From: an uncultured Acetatifactor sp.
GTDB lineage: Bacteria; Bacillota; Clostridia; Lachnospirales; Lachnospiraceae
Direction: 5' to 3'
Assembly (NCBI GenBank): GCA_910584435.1
Contig: CAJUAP010000006.1
Span: 1-15,632, forward strand
Length of the DNA: 15,632 nucleotides
The position numbers and the translations under genes are program-made. Under the pieces are notes generated by a model. The model saw nothing but the letters and a program-made list of their open reading frames with translations, did not search any database and was not told where the DNA came from. This document shows, piece after piece, positions 1 to 7,205 of this stretch; positions within the stretch are counted from its first letter, which is position 1, and each line of letters begins with the position of its first letter.

Positions 1-38
1 TTCTTCAAGAAAATCTTTTTTATTTTCCTCTTGACATT

Positions 39-947
39 TCACCAAATTGCTTTTTTTAAATGATCCCCCAGCGTCACAATTGAACTCAAAAAACCGATGA
101 TTCCTACAAGGCCGGAAACTATGAATGATATAGAAGCCCATCCCCAAAATACATAACAAATTGCAAATGTTAATAAGGTAACAAAAAATGCCAATATTCC
201 ACTGAGCAAATAACGCTTTTTCCGCTCTTTGGTTAATTTTTCCTGCAGATTTTCCAATTTCTGCTCAATCTCATTAATTTGGTTTTTTAATGCTGTTTCT
301 TTTTCTTCCATTGTCTGGGCATCTTTTTGCTGCTGATACCGTATGCTTATTCTATTTTTAGCCTTGTCATATTCATCCTGCACCTGCTGCTGAATATTAG
401 CCCCATATCTGATTGCTGCATTTCCTGCTTTCTCATTGACGTTGCAATATGTTCCGTTTAAAGTTTCCCGAGCCGTCATTGGTCTTCCTGCTTCATTTTT
501 CGATACATTTGTTGTTGTCAGTGTACAGAGTTCATGAATCACCATCGTTGCAAATGCATTTTGTTGTTTAATAAATACTGTTTCCCTTGAGGCATTAATA
601 AGCGAGGTATATATGCACCCTGAATAGTTAGGGTCAACAGTTGTAGATGTTACCAATAACCCTTTTAAAGCATAAGACGCCCTCGAATATAATGTTGCCA
701 TGTATTGCCCCGAAAGATATATGTATTCCTTACTGACAATCAAATATCTATGTTCTGGCAGAAGTTCATATCTGTTCTCTTTCTCTTCATTTACAGAAGG
801 GCATTCGCCTGTATCAGCATCACAAATAAACCCTATCCTGAGGTCGTATCCAGAACCTGTAATATTATCATCATTTCTATTTAATATAAGTATTCCTCTA
901 TCGCTGCTGATTATCTCCTTAATATCAACATTACTTAACACAGACAT
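39..947 (-). CDS. Membrane-anchored DCD/dUTPase-like protein, probably without deaminase activity
   Basis: This 302-residue protein has three parts. Residues 1-140 resemble the trimeric dCTP deaminase/dUTPase fold: GSGYDLRIG near residue 31, SRASYALKGL at 88-97 and TVDPNYSGCI at 103-112 match the E. coli Dcd segments around RSSLARLGL and RIDPGWSGCI. Residues about 185-245 are a charged, Gln/Glu/Lys-rich coiled coil. Residues 246-270 and 273-296 are two hydrophobic segments, so the protein is probably membrane-bound with its N-terminal domain in the cytoplasm. By my alignment E. coli Dcd Ser111, Arg115 and Glu138 correspond to Ala90, Leu94 and Ser115, so deamination is unlikely and nucleotide binding or sensing is the better inference. 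The ATG follows the upstream nucleotidyltransferase stop by one base and has an AGAGG site, which indicates translational coupling. Function is unknown. Confidence 0.75.
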   Translation of the reverse strand: MSVLSNVDIKEIISSDRGILILNRNDDNITGSGYDLRIGFICDADTGECPSVNEEKENRYELLPEHRYLIVSKEYIYLSGQYMATLYSRASYALKGLLVTSTTVDPNYSGCIYTSLINASRETVFIKQQNAFATMVIHELCTLTTTNVSKNEAGRPMTARETLNGTYCNVNEKAGNAAIRYGANIQQQVQDEYDKAKNRISIRYQQQKDAQTMEEKETALKNQINEIEQKLENLQEKLTKERKKRYLLSGILAFFVTLLTFAICYVFWGWASISFIVSGLVGIIGFLSSIVTLGDHLKKAIW

Positions 948-948
948 A

Positions 949-1698
949 TCAATATCCTCTCTTCATTAGTATTTCTTCTGTCATTAATGCCGCCTCTGGT
1001 GTATCAACATCCCACATATCTTTGATTCCCATTTCGTAAACAAGATGATTTGGAACATAATCTTCTAAAAAAACAGAAAGCTTATAGACATGACGGGATA
1101 AATACATATCTACAAGTGAAAACGGATCACTGAGCCAAAGGCAGACCATCCCCCCATACCTTACATCACAATTGCTGTTTCCCTCTCCGGTAATACCATT
1201 TTTCTGATATTTTATAACTTTATTATTTTCAGTAAGAAATGCTCTTTCAGATAAAAACGATGGCGAATTTACGGTTTGAATAACCAAGTCTGCTTTGCTT
1301 CCAATATATTTTTTCCCCATATTCAGCATGTCAATGAAATCATCCTTTTCCGCAATAATATCTGCAAAAACCATAAGAAAAGGAGGTTCTAATAGCTGTT
1401 TTACTCGTGAAAAGCTTAATAGTGTACCCTTTTGCACATCTTCTTCAACGAATTCCAGATAATTTACATATCTGCTGTCACAATCTGTAAGCCTTAAAAT
1501 ATCTGCTGTGACCGAATGATAAACAATAAATATTTTCTCCACTCCACTCTCAATCAACAAATCTATGGCGTAAGAAATTAACGGTTTTGCCCCTATCATC
1601 GTCATTGGCTTTGATGGAAAACATGCTGTTTTTCTCATACGTCTGCCATAACCGCTGGCCAGAATAACGGCTCCTTTGATTGTATTGTTTTCATCCAT
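949..1698 (-). CDS. MobA/LicC-type nucleotidyltransferase
   Basis: This 249-residue protein is a single nucleotidyltransferase domain of the GT-A-like fold that joins an NTP to a phosphorylated sugar or alcohol and releases pyrophosphate. Visible are the N-terminal signature ILASGYGRRM (residues about 13-22) followed by the FPSKPM loop that binds the nucleotide, the metal-binding Asp in the FADII segment near residue 113, and the C-terminal WDVDTPEAA segment whose Asp is the second metal ligand in this fold. All these residues are intact, so an active enzyme is likely. The substrate cannot be read from the sequence: the family includes phosphocholine cytidylyltransferases (LicC), sugar-1-phosphate transferases and MobA. 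An AGGTGAT ribosome site precedes the ATG. It is the first gene of a two-gene unit with the DCD-like membrane protein. Confidence 0.85.
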   Translation of the reverse strand: MDENNTIKGAVILASGYGRRMRKTACFPSKPMTMIGAKPLISYAIDLLIESGVEKIFIVYHSVTADILRLTDCDSRYVNYLEFVEEDVQKGTLLSFSRVKQLLEPPFLMVFADIIAEKDDFIDMLNMGKKYIGSKADLVIQTVNSPSFLSERAFLTENNKVIKYQKNGITGEGNSNCDVRYGGMVCLWLSDPFSLVDMYLSRHVYKLSVFLEDYVPNHLVYEMGIKDMWDVDTPEAALMTEEILMKRGY

Positions 1699-1809
1699 TC
1701 ATCAATCACCTCTCTCCAAAATATCAATTGCCTCTTTTGCAGTTCATTTCTCATAAACAACACATTACTCAGTTTTGTAATCAATGTGTAGATCAATTCC
1801 TTATTACTC

Positions 1810-2085
1810 TCATAAGCTCCCCCTGATTAATACATTTCGTTTTCTGTCATCATAAGTAAATTCTTTTTCAACGGCATTTTTCTTCTTAAGGGTGATCTCT
1901 GTATACTTCCGCCGGATATATTCTTCCTGTGTCTTGCAGCTTCCATCAAAGAAATTCTGCATTTCTGGCAGATAGAGAAGCCTGACGCATATATCATTTC
2001 TGCTTATCCAGACCTCCCTCACCAGCTGGCTGACAATCACAATATTGTTTGATAAAATAATATTATCATGCTTGATTGTAAATTA
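1810..2085 (-). pseudogene. Unrecognised gene remnant, 5'-truncated and frameshifted
   Basis: A 76-residue reading frame (GTG at 2040) has protein-like composition, and its open frame extends upstream to a stop at about 2085 without an ATG or ribosome site. It ends at a TGA directly after a run of five G on the coding strand (about 1817-1821). Removing one G would join it to a second open frame that starts with GAYESNKELIYTLITK and continues to 1635, overlapping the nucleotidyltransferase start by 64 bases. This suggests one decayed gene of at least 120 residues. I recognise no family or motif. The N-terminal VREVWIS...VRLLYL pattern vaguely resembles the tail of serine recombinases, but I do not rely on that. 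Confidence 0.35.
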
Positions 2086-2555
2086 TCAAGTATTTTTATA
2101 ATTGTATAAGTTATAATTGTTACATGCATTGTGACGGTGGTGCGAGAATAGTATCAAAACAGAAATAGCAGGAATATCTTTATCCGTTCGGAGTGCTCAA
2201 TGGGCTTGTCAACAGGCCGGAAATCTGTTAGAATAGACTGCATCAGGCGCTGGCTGCCATATAATGCAAGTCATCATTATATCAAATATTTATTTCATGG
2301 GGCGGTTCGCCCTTGTCGTCTGGCAAAGAGCCGGAATCCGGCATTCAGTCCCCTCGTCGGGAGATGAATTCATTTTAAGGAGTTTTAAAACGGAAGAAGA
2401 AAACAGGAAAATCAGAGAAAAGAATCCATTGTTTGGGAAGCGTTATGAAACGGAAACTGCAGGAACAGCTGCCTGAAAAAACTGATTGTGTAAAGACAGA
2501 AAACATTATATAATGAAGACAGCCTTTATATGGCTCCTGCTGTATAGGAGGGCAT
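2041..2555. other. Gene-free stretch with AT-rich inverted repeats and a hairpin cluster
   Basis: No convincing gene lies here; a 70-codon frame at 2264-2476 has no ribosome site and no recognisable motif. The left end (2050-2125) is very AT-rich and carries short inverted repeats: CTTGAT/ATCAAG at 2071-2090 and an imperfect TGATAAAAT/ATATTATCA around 2050-2069. Between 2300 and 2373 several small hairpins follow each other: GGGCG/CGCCC at 2300-2312, CCGGA/TCCGG at 2331-2341, TCCC/GGGA at 2349-2362, and the palindrome ATGAATTCAT at 2364-2373. An AAGGAG stands at 2377-2382 with no start codon close behind. The stretch could be a structured leader or the scar of a lost gene. Confidence 0.3.
2486..2514 (+). 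promoter_or_regulatory. Sigma-A-type promoter for the Rpn nuclease gene
   Basis: A TTGTGT -35 box (2486-2491) and a perfect TATAAT -10 box (2509-2514) are separated by 17 bases. Transcription would begin near 2521, about 35 bases before the Rpn start codon. Confidence 0.55.
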
Positions 2556-2557
2556 AT
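2528..2557 (+). promoter_or_regulatory. Hairpin over the ribosome site and start codon of the Rpn gene
   Basis: ATATG (2528-2532) can pair with CATAT (2553-2557), and CTCCT (2534-2538) with AGGAG (2546-2550), leaving a seven-base loop. The second stem buries the AGGAGG ribosome site and the first one covers the start of the AUG. Such a fold would keep translation low. Confidence 0.35.
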
Positions 2558-3578
2558 GGGAAAAAGTGAAAATGATTCCGCAGGGAATCAGCCGCTGGAA
2601 GACCGTGTTATGAAGTCGGCGGCTATGTTTATGGGTGAGGAGCTGCTTTCCCTTCTGGGCGTGGAGGGGAAAGTGAAGAGAGCTGCGCCCACAGAACAGG
2701 TATATCTGGAAGTGAAGGACTTTCTGGAAGATTTTAACTATGAAATGGAAGACGGCACATGGAAGCACCTGGAGTTTGAAAGTGACAGTATATCCGAGGA
2801 TGACCTTCGGCGGTTCCGGGCGTATGAGGCTGTGGTCGGCTATCATTACAAGACAGCGGTATCAACATATGTTTTGTGCAGTGCGCAGGTATCGAATCTG
2901 AAATCCGAGCTGGCGGAGGGACTGAATACATATCATGTGCAGGTCATCAGAATGAAGGATCGGGATGGCGGGCAGGTGATTGAAGCATTAGAGCAGAAGC
3001 TTGAAGCGATAGAGGACACAGAAGGGTCTGAGGGCTGCATGTGCTGTAAACGTGAAGAGCTGCTGGAAGTGCTTCTGACACCGCTGATGGGCGGTAGTAT
3101 GCCGCAGCTGGAACGGATTGAAAGAAGCATGAAGATTATAAAAAGGGCAGATGGTGTCCTGGGCAGGGAAGAACGGTCACGGATGCAGTCTGTATTATAC
3201 GCGTTGGCGATAAAGTTTTTAAGGGAAGAGGAATTGATGAAAGTTAAGGAGGTATTTTCTATGACGTTGTTAGGGCAGATGCTGGTTAATGATGGAATTG
3301 AACAAGGGATTGAAAAGGGAATTAAAAAAGGGATTGAGAAGGGAATTAAAAAAGGGATTGAAAAGGGAATTGAAAAAGGATTGGTACAGCTGGTTTGCAA
3401 AAAAATGAGGAAAGGCAGAGCATTGGAAGTAATTGCGGAAGAGCTGGAAGAGGATATCTCCGTGATTGCGCCGATTTACGAAACAGCAGGCAGATTTTCA
3501 CCTGAGTATGACAGCGATTTGGTTTATGAGCAAATAGAGAATTCAAAGTATGATGCACCCTATGGAGCAGACATATAA
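2556..3578 (+). CDS. Rpn-family (PD-(D/E)XK) nuclease / putative transposase
   Basis: This 340-residue protein looks like the Rpn (recombination-promoting nuclease, formerly transposase_31) group that is abundant in Lachnospiraceae. The PD-(D/E)XK-like core is around residues 45-110: a candidate Asp59 in FLEDF, then HLEFES (71-76, Glu73 and Glu75), followed by DDLRRFRAYEA (82-92), a conserved helix in this group. A mostly helical middle part leads to a strikingly repetitive tail at residues 247-274 of alternating Gly-Ile-Glu-Lys and Gly-Ile-Lys-Lys units, also usual for the group. Rpn proteins cut DNA and promote RecA-independent recombination in E. coli; mobilisation is not shown for most. 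The ATG follows AGGAGGG by only three bases, inside a possible hairpin. A promoter lies directly upstream, and no second gene is tightly attached. Confidence 0.75.
   Translation: MGKSENDSAGNQPLEDRVMKSAAMFMGEELLSLLGVEGKVKRAAPTEQVYLEVKDFLEDFNYEMEDGTWKHLEFESDSISEDDLRRFRAYEAVVGYHYKTAVSTYVLCSAQVSNLKSELAEGLNTYHVQVIRMKDRDGGQVIEALEQKLEAIEDTEGSEGCMCCKREELLEVLLTPLMGGSMPQLERIERSMKIIKRADGVLGREERSRMQSVLYALAIKFLREEELMKVKEVFSMTLLGQMLVNDGIEQGIEKGIKKGIEKGIKKGIEKGIEKGLVQLVCKKMRKGRALEVIAEELEEDISVIAPIYETAGRFSPEYDSDLVYEQIENSKYDAPYGADI
3294..3377 (+). repeat. In-frame 12-bp tandem repeat in the Rpn gene
   Basis: Seven consecutive 12-base units of the form GGR-ATT-RAR-MAR encode Gly-Ile-(Glu/Lys)-(Gln/Lys). Units alternate between GGG and GGA and between GAA-AAG and AAA-AAA, giving a partial 24-bp higher-order period. 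Copy number changes here keep the reading frame. Confidence 0.85.
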
Positions 3579-3964
3579 TACAACCTATCAGGGGACATGA
3601 CAGGAACCAGATGGGTAGGAACAATAAAGTGGACAGGGGGGTATTCCTGAGCGCAAGGGCATCTGACGAAATAAGGCAAGGATTGGAGAGGATGCAATAA
3701 GGTAAGGCATGGAAAGGATGTAATAAGGTAAGGATTGGAAAGGATGCAATAAGGTAAGGCATGGAAAGGATGTAATAAGGTAAGGCATGGAAAGGATGTA
3801 ATAAAGTAAGAATTGGAAAGGATGCATTGAGGGGATTACAGCAAAGGAAGCAAAACTGCTGAAAGTGATATCTCAGGAGATATGTCAGGGGAGCGCCTGA
3901 GGCGAATTGACTGTGGATTATGCCGCCGGAGGATGGGCGGAATCAGAAAACAGGGAGGATAGAA
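3579..3964. other. Intergenic region with minisatellite and alternative hairpins
   Basis: No gene is supported here. Long minus-strand frames across 3588-3827 are only the translation of the 26-bp repeat. Right of the repeat, ATATCT/AGATAT (3868-3873 with 3878-3883, loop CAGG) forms a tight hairpin, while CTCAGG (3872-3877) can instead pair with CCTGAG (3896-3901), so the two folds exclude each other. No U-tract follows, so this is not a classical terminator. Confidence 0.4.
3673..3828 (+). repeat. Six-copy 26-bp intergenic minisatellite
   Basis: Six head-to-tail units of exactly 26 bases run from 3673 to 3828 with no spacers. Units 2, 4 and 5 are identical; units 1, 3 and 6 form a second type in which GCATGG becomes GATTGG or AATTGG and GATGTAAT becomes GATGCAAT or GATGCATT. 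The order is A-B-A-B-B-A, so the two differences travel together and point to unit-level duplication. The period is not a multiple of three, so this is non-coding. Confidence 0.9.
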
Positions 3965-4513
3965 ATGGAAGAAATAAAATTAATTGCGCCATCCATGGAA
4001 TATGGTGATGACGTGATGCAGTTCCGCAGGGAAATGATAGAAACGGAAGATAAGGATTCTTTTGCCGGCTGCAATGGTCTGAGAAAATGCCAGAACATAA
4101 ATGAGTGGCTGGATTATCTGGCAATGATGGAACATGACGATACCTGTCCTAAGGGAATGGTGACATCCACTACATATCTTGCCGTCCGTACCAGTGATAA
4201 TAAGGTAGTGGGAATCATTGACCTGCGGCACCATATCAATCATCCGGTTCTGGGGCTTTGGGCAGGCCATATGGGGTATACTGTGCGCCGGGACGAGCGG
4301 AATAAGGGGTATGCAAAAGAGATGGTAAGGCTGAATCTGGAAAACTGCAGGAAGAGAAATATGGACAGGGTAATGATTACCTGCAGCCGTGACAATATTG
4401 CCAGTGAAAAGGTCATACTGGCCAACGGCGGAGTTTTTGAGAGAGAAGTGCTGGCGGAGGGGGAGTGGATTAAGAGGTATTGGATTGAGGTGGAATTAAA
4501 GTGTAAAGGATAA
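3965..4513 (+). CDS. GNAT-family N-acetyltransferase
   Basis: This 182-residue protein transfers an acetyl group from acetyl-CoA to an amine. The start at 3965 is chosen because GGGAGGAT stands five bases upstream; an in-frame GTG/ATG-type extension to 3920 has no ribosome site. The fold is seen as the beta strand VVGIIDLRHH (81-90), then the beta-4 and acetyl-CoA pyrophosphate loop GYTVRRDERNKGYAKEM (104-120, with the Arg/Gly-x-Gly/Ala pattern), and the SRDNIASEKVILANGG segment (141-156), where the Asn and the ANGG turn are typical of RimJ/RimL-like and Acetyltransf_3 enzymes. The acceptor substrate is unknown. It stands alone between the minisatellite and the SIR2 gene, with no terminator seen behind it. 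Confidence 0.85.
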   Translation: MEEIKLIAPSMEYGDDVMQFRREMIETEDKDSFAGCNGLRKCQNINEWLDYLAMMEHDDTCPKGMVTSTTYLAVRTSDNKVVGIIDLRHHINHPVLGLWAGHMGYTVRRDERNKGYAKEMVRLNLENCRKRNMDRVMITCSRDNIASEKVILANGGVFEREVLAEGEWIKRYWIEVELKCKG

Positions 4514-4556
4514 ATCTGATTTAATGTATAATATGATAAAATAGTAATGATTTTGA

Positions 4557-4586
4557 TTGTGAAAGATAGCAATTAAGTTTTAGTAT
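4557..4586 (+). promoter_or_regulatory. Possible promoter of the SIR2 cassette
   Basis: TTGTGA (4557-4562) and TAGTAT (4581-4586) are 18 bases apart and lie 38 bases before the SIR2 start. Each box matches four of six consensus positions. A TATAAT at 4527-4532 is a second -10 candidate without a good -35 box. The whole gap is AT-rich, so chance matches are likely. Confidence 0.25.
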
Positions 4587-4623
4587 TTAAATGATTCACT
4601 AATCTGAAAGGGGATTTATTCAA

Positions 4624-7119
4624 ATGGATTTGGAAGAAGCAGTTAAGCATATTATTAATGGAGAAGCTATCCTGTTTTTGGGTGCAGGATTTTCAAGGGA
4701 AGCATCAAACAGATATTGTTTAATGAAGGATGCCGGTGATTTCAGTAAAGAGTTATGCGTGGAAATGGGAGTAAGGGAGAATGATGACTTGGGACAAGTC
4801 TCTAATCTGTATCTGGGGAGTAAGCAGAGTAAGGATTATTTTGCAAGAGCTCAAAAACTGATAAGAAAATTACAAGATCTTTTTATTTGTGCAAATGATG
4901 GGTATACAGAAGCGCAAAAAACAATTGTGTGTCAAGATTGGATGCGTATATATACTACTAATTATGATGATATTGTTGAAAAGGTTTATGAGGATGTGAA
5001 ACAAGAAATAGTACCAATGACATTATGTAATACTCAAAACGAAATACTACACCATAACACAATTATCCATTTGAATGGTTTGGTTAGAAATTTAGATGTG
5101 GCAAAACTGGATAATGAGTTTAAATTGACAACAAGGAGTTATTTGATAGAGAATTTTAATAAGAGTGATGTGAAATGGGTTTTTCAGCAAGATTTAAGGA
5201 ATGCCAGAGCAATTATATTTGTAGGGACATCTTTGAATTATGATATAGAGATTCAAAAGGTAGTATATTCTATAGATAATATTAGAGACAAAATTATTTT
5301 TGTAGATAAGGAGTTATTGAAGGATGAACTGCCTGATGTTTTTGATGAGGATCAGAAGCAGATACTTGGAAAGGTATTGTACATAGGAACGAAAGGGCTG
5401 GCAGAAAATATTGCAAGAGTAGGGAAATGTTACAAAAAAGATGAAATGCCTATGAAATTGCGTTCTTTTGATATGATTGAGGGGAAAAAACTTACATATA
5501 GAGCAGTTACAGATCAAAATAAATGGAACTTATTGACTTTTGGTAAGATAGAGCAGGAAATAGTGTATAGCCATCTTAACGACAATTCCTATTTGGTTCA
5601 GCGAGATATTATAAATGATATTGTGGATAATATAGAAAAAGAGAAAGGTAAGGTTCATATCATACATAGCCATTTGGGTAATGGTAAAACATGTATAATG
5701 CAATATCTTATGTGCAAATTTGCATTTAATAGAAAAGTTTTTGTTTACGAAAATTATTACTCTGATTATGAAAAAGAATGCAAATGGATTATGGGATTGG
5801 ATGGAAAAAAGGTTTTTTTCTTTGAGAATTATAATTTAAGTCTTAAAGCTTTGGAGATGCTGAGAGGATATATTGATTCATCGTGTACTTTAGTTATGAC
5901 TTGCAGAACTTTTTTAAATTATAATATGATTTATCATCTTGCAAGAGCATTGCGAATGCCGATAGAAAGCTTTTTTGAGTATGACGTGAATGCCTTAAGT
6001 GACAAGGAAAAGGAAATAATATTATATCAGCTTAAGAAAATGAAGTTGGCAGAATTTAAAGATATCGGCAGAAAGCAAGGAATGCAGCTGTTAAAGAAAA
6101 ATGGAAATCAATGGGTTGACATTGCTGTCTATTATTTTAAATCTGATTTGGTATCACAGCGTTTAGATGATATTTATAAGGAATTGGTAAAGGATTCAAG
6201 AAAATTAATGCTTGTCATCGGATGTATAATAAATAATGTCGTCGGGTTAAATTTATATGACAGCCAGTTGTTTGAAGTGCTTGAAATACATCAGTGGGAG
6301 GTAGGGATTACGAGAGATGCCAATATTAATGAAATGATAGGAGCTGATCAGGGACATATGGAACTAAGGTCGTCTATATTGTCGCTTTATTTCATTCATA
6401 AAAACAAGTTGTATCAAGATGTGATACAAATAATGAGGAAGATGATATGGAACTCAGATAGATTGTCTCAAGAAGATTCTGAAAGTTTAAAGAGACAGTT
6501 GATTTCTATTTCGAATATTAGCGAATTGTTTTATAGAAATAAATTTGACATGAATTCAGTTGGTAAAGAGGGATTGCGAGATGAGATTTTGAATTATTTT
6601 GGGAATATAAGTGATGTTACATATTATAAAAAGAATCAGTTTTTTTGGCTGCAATATGCAATGGCATGTATGGACTTAAATAAATATGAAATGGCAGAAA
6701 ATTGTTTTAAGCTTGCATATAAATATGCAAGTGAGAAACATATTCAATCTTTTCAAATTGATTTACAGTATGGAAGATTTCTATTGGAAAAGGGATGTTC
6801 TGTTAAATTGGATGGTCAAGAAGCATTTAAGGTATTTAAAGAAGCACATAATTTGTGGCAGGGGGTGTTACACAATCGTGCGGCAGATAGTTATTATGTA
6901 TATAAGCAGTTATCTGTATATGAATTATTTATACATAAATATATAAAAGAGTATAATGAAGAGGAATTTAATAAAACAAATGAGATGATAGAATCCTTTA
7001 TTAAAAACATTAAGAAGAGTAATAAATTGTATATTCGACAGAATGAAATTAATAGTGCGATTGAACGTTTGAAAAGAATAAAGAAATTTTTATGGGAGAA
7101 TGTTCCGTTATTGAAGTGA
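4624..7119 (+). CDS. SIR2-domain NADase fused to a P-loop/STAND-like sensor
   Basis: This 831-residue protein begins with a SIR2-like domain (about 1-265): FLGAGFS (18-24) for the nucleotide loop, TTNYDD (111-116), IIHLNG (147-152) and FVGTSLNYD (199-207). Asn113 and His149 correspond to the catalytic Asn112 and His152 of Thoeris ThsA, so NAD hydrolysis is likely. Residues about 320-430 form a P-loop module with SHLGNGKT (349-356) as Walker A, FFFENYN (398-404) at the Walker B place, and TCR (426-428) as a sensor Arg. The rest is helical, with TPR-like pairs near 665-730. This order, effector then NTPase then helical sensor, is that of Avs5-type SIR2-STAND antiphage proteins, which cause NAD loss on infection. 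AAGGGG precedes the ATG by ten bases. The gene is strongly AT-rich compared with its flanks, which suggests transfer. Membership of Avs5 itself is not proven. Confidence 0.8.
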   Translation: MDLEEAVKHIINGEAILFLGAGFSREASNRYCLMKDAGDFSKELCVEMGVRENDDLGQVSNLYLGSKQSKDYFARAQKLIRKLQDLFICANDGYTEAQKTIVCQDWMRIYTTNYDDIVEKVYEDVKQEIVPMTLCNTQNEILHHNTIIHLNGLVRNLDVAKLDNEFKLTTRSYLIENFNKSDVKWVFQQDLRNARAIIFVGTSLNYDIEIQKVVYSIDNIRDKIIFVDKELLKDELPDVFDEDQKQILGKVLYIGTKGLAENIARVGKCYKKDEMPMKLRSFDMIEGKKLTYRAVTDQNKWNLLTFGKIEQEIVYSHLNDNSYLVQRDIINDIVDNIEKEKGKVHIIHSHLGNGKTCIMQYLMCKFAFNRKVFVYENYYSDYEKECKWIMGLDGKKVFFFENYNLSLKALEMLRGYIDSSCTLVMTCRTFLNYNMIYHLARALRMPIESFFEYDVNALSDKEKEIILYQLKKMKLAEFKDIGRKQGMQLLKKNGNQWVDIAVYYFKSDLVSQRLDDIYKELVKDSRKLMLVIGCIINNVVGLNLYDSQLFEVLEIHQWEVGITRDANINEMIGADQGHMELRSSILSLYFIHKNKLYQDVIQIMRKMIWNSDRLSQEDSESLKRQLISISNISELFYRNKFDMNSVGKEGLRDEILNYFGNISDVTYYKKNQFFWLQYAMACMDLNKYEMAENCFKLAYKYASEKHIQSFQIDLQYGRFLLEKGCSVKLDGQEAFKVFKEAHNLWQGVLHNRAADSYYVYKQLSVYELFIHKYIKEYNEEEFNKTNEMIESFIKNIKKSNKLYIRQNEINSAIERLKRIKKFLWENVPLLK

Positions 7120-7165
7120 AATATGAATTATAACGAATTATAAGCTAAAGCTGTAATGCGAAATG

Positions 7166-7205
7166 AAGGAGGAAAAGTAGGCAAAAACTACTTTATGGAA
7201 TCATG
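7166..7205 (+). promoter_or_regulatory. Distant ribosome site with looped hairpin before the HNH start
   Basis: A very strong AAGGAGG (7166-7172) lies 30 bases before the only in-frame ATG (7203). Between them AAGTAG (7175-7180) can pair with CTACTT (7188-7193) around a seven-base loop. Folding would bring the ribosome site to about 11 unpaired bases from the start codon. An upstream in-frame TGA at 7164 excludes an earlier start. Confidence 0.45.

Noticed and set aside
39..947. Active dCTP deaminase
   Set aside because: The residues matching E. coli Ser111, Arg115 and Glu138 are Ala, Leu and Ser.
2264..2476. 70-codon plus-strand open frame
   Set aside because: No ribosome site, no recognisable motif, and it crosses several palindromes; more likely an accidental frame.
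3346..3827. Minus-strand frames rich in Leu, Pro, Ser, Ile and Phe
   Set aside because: They are only the reverse translation of the Rpn repeat and the 26-bp minisatellite; the period of 26 makes all three frames similar.
3673..3828. CRISPR array
   Set aside because: Units are directly adjacent with no unique spacers between them, and no cas gene is near.
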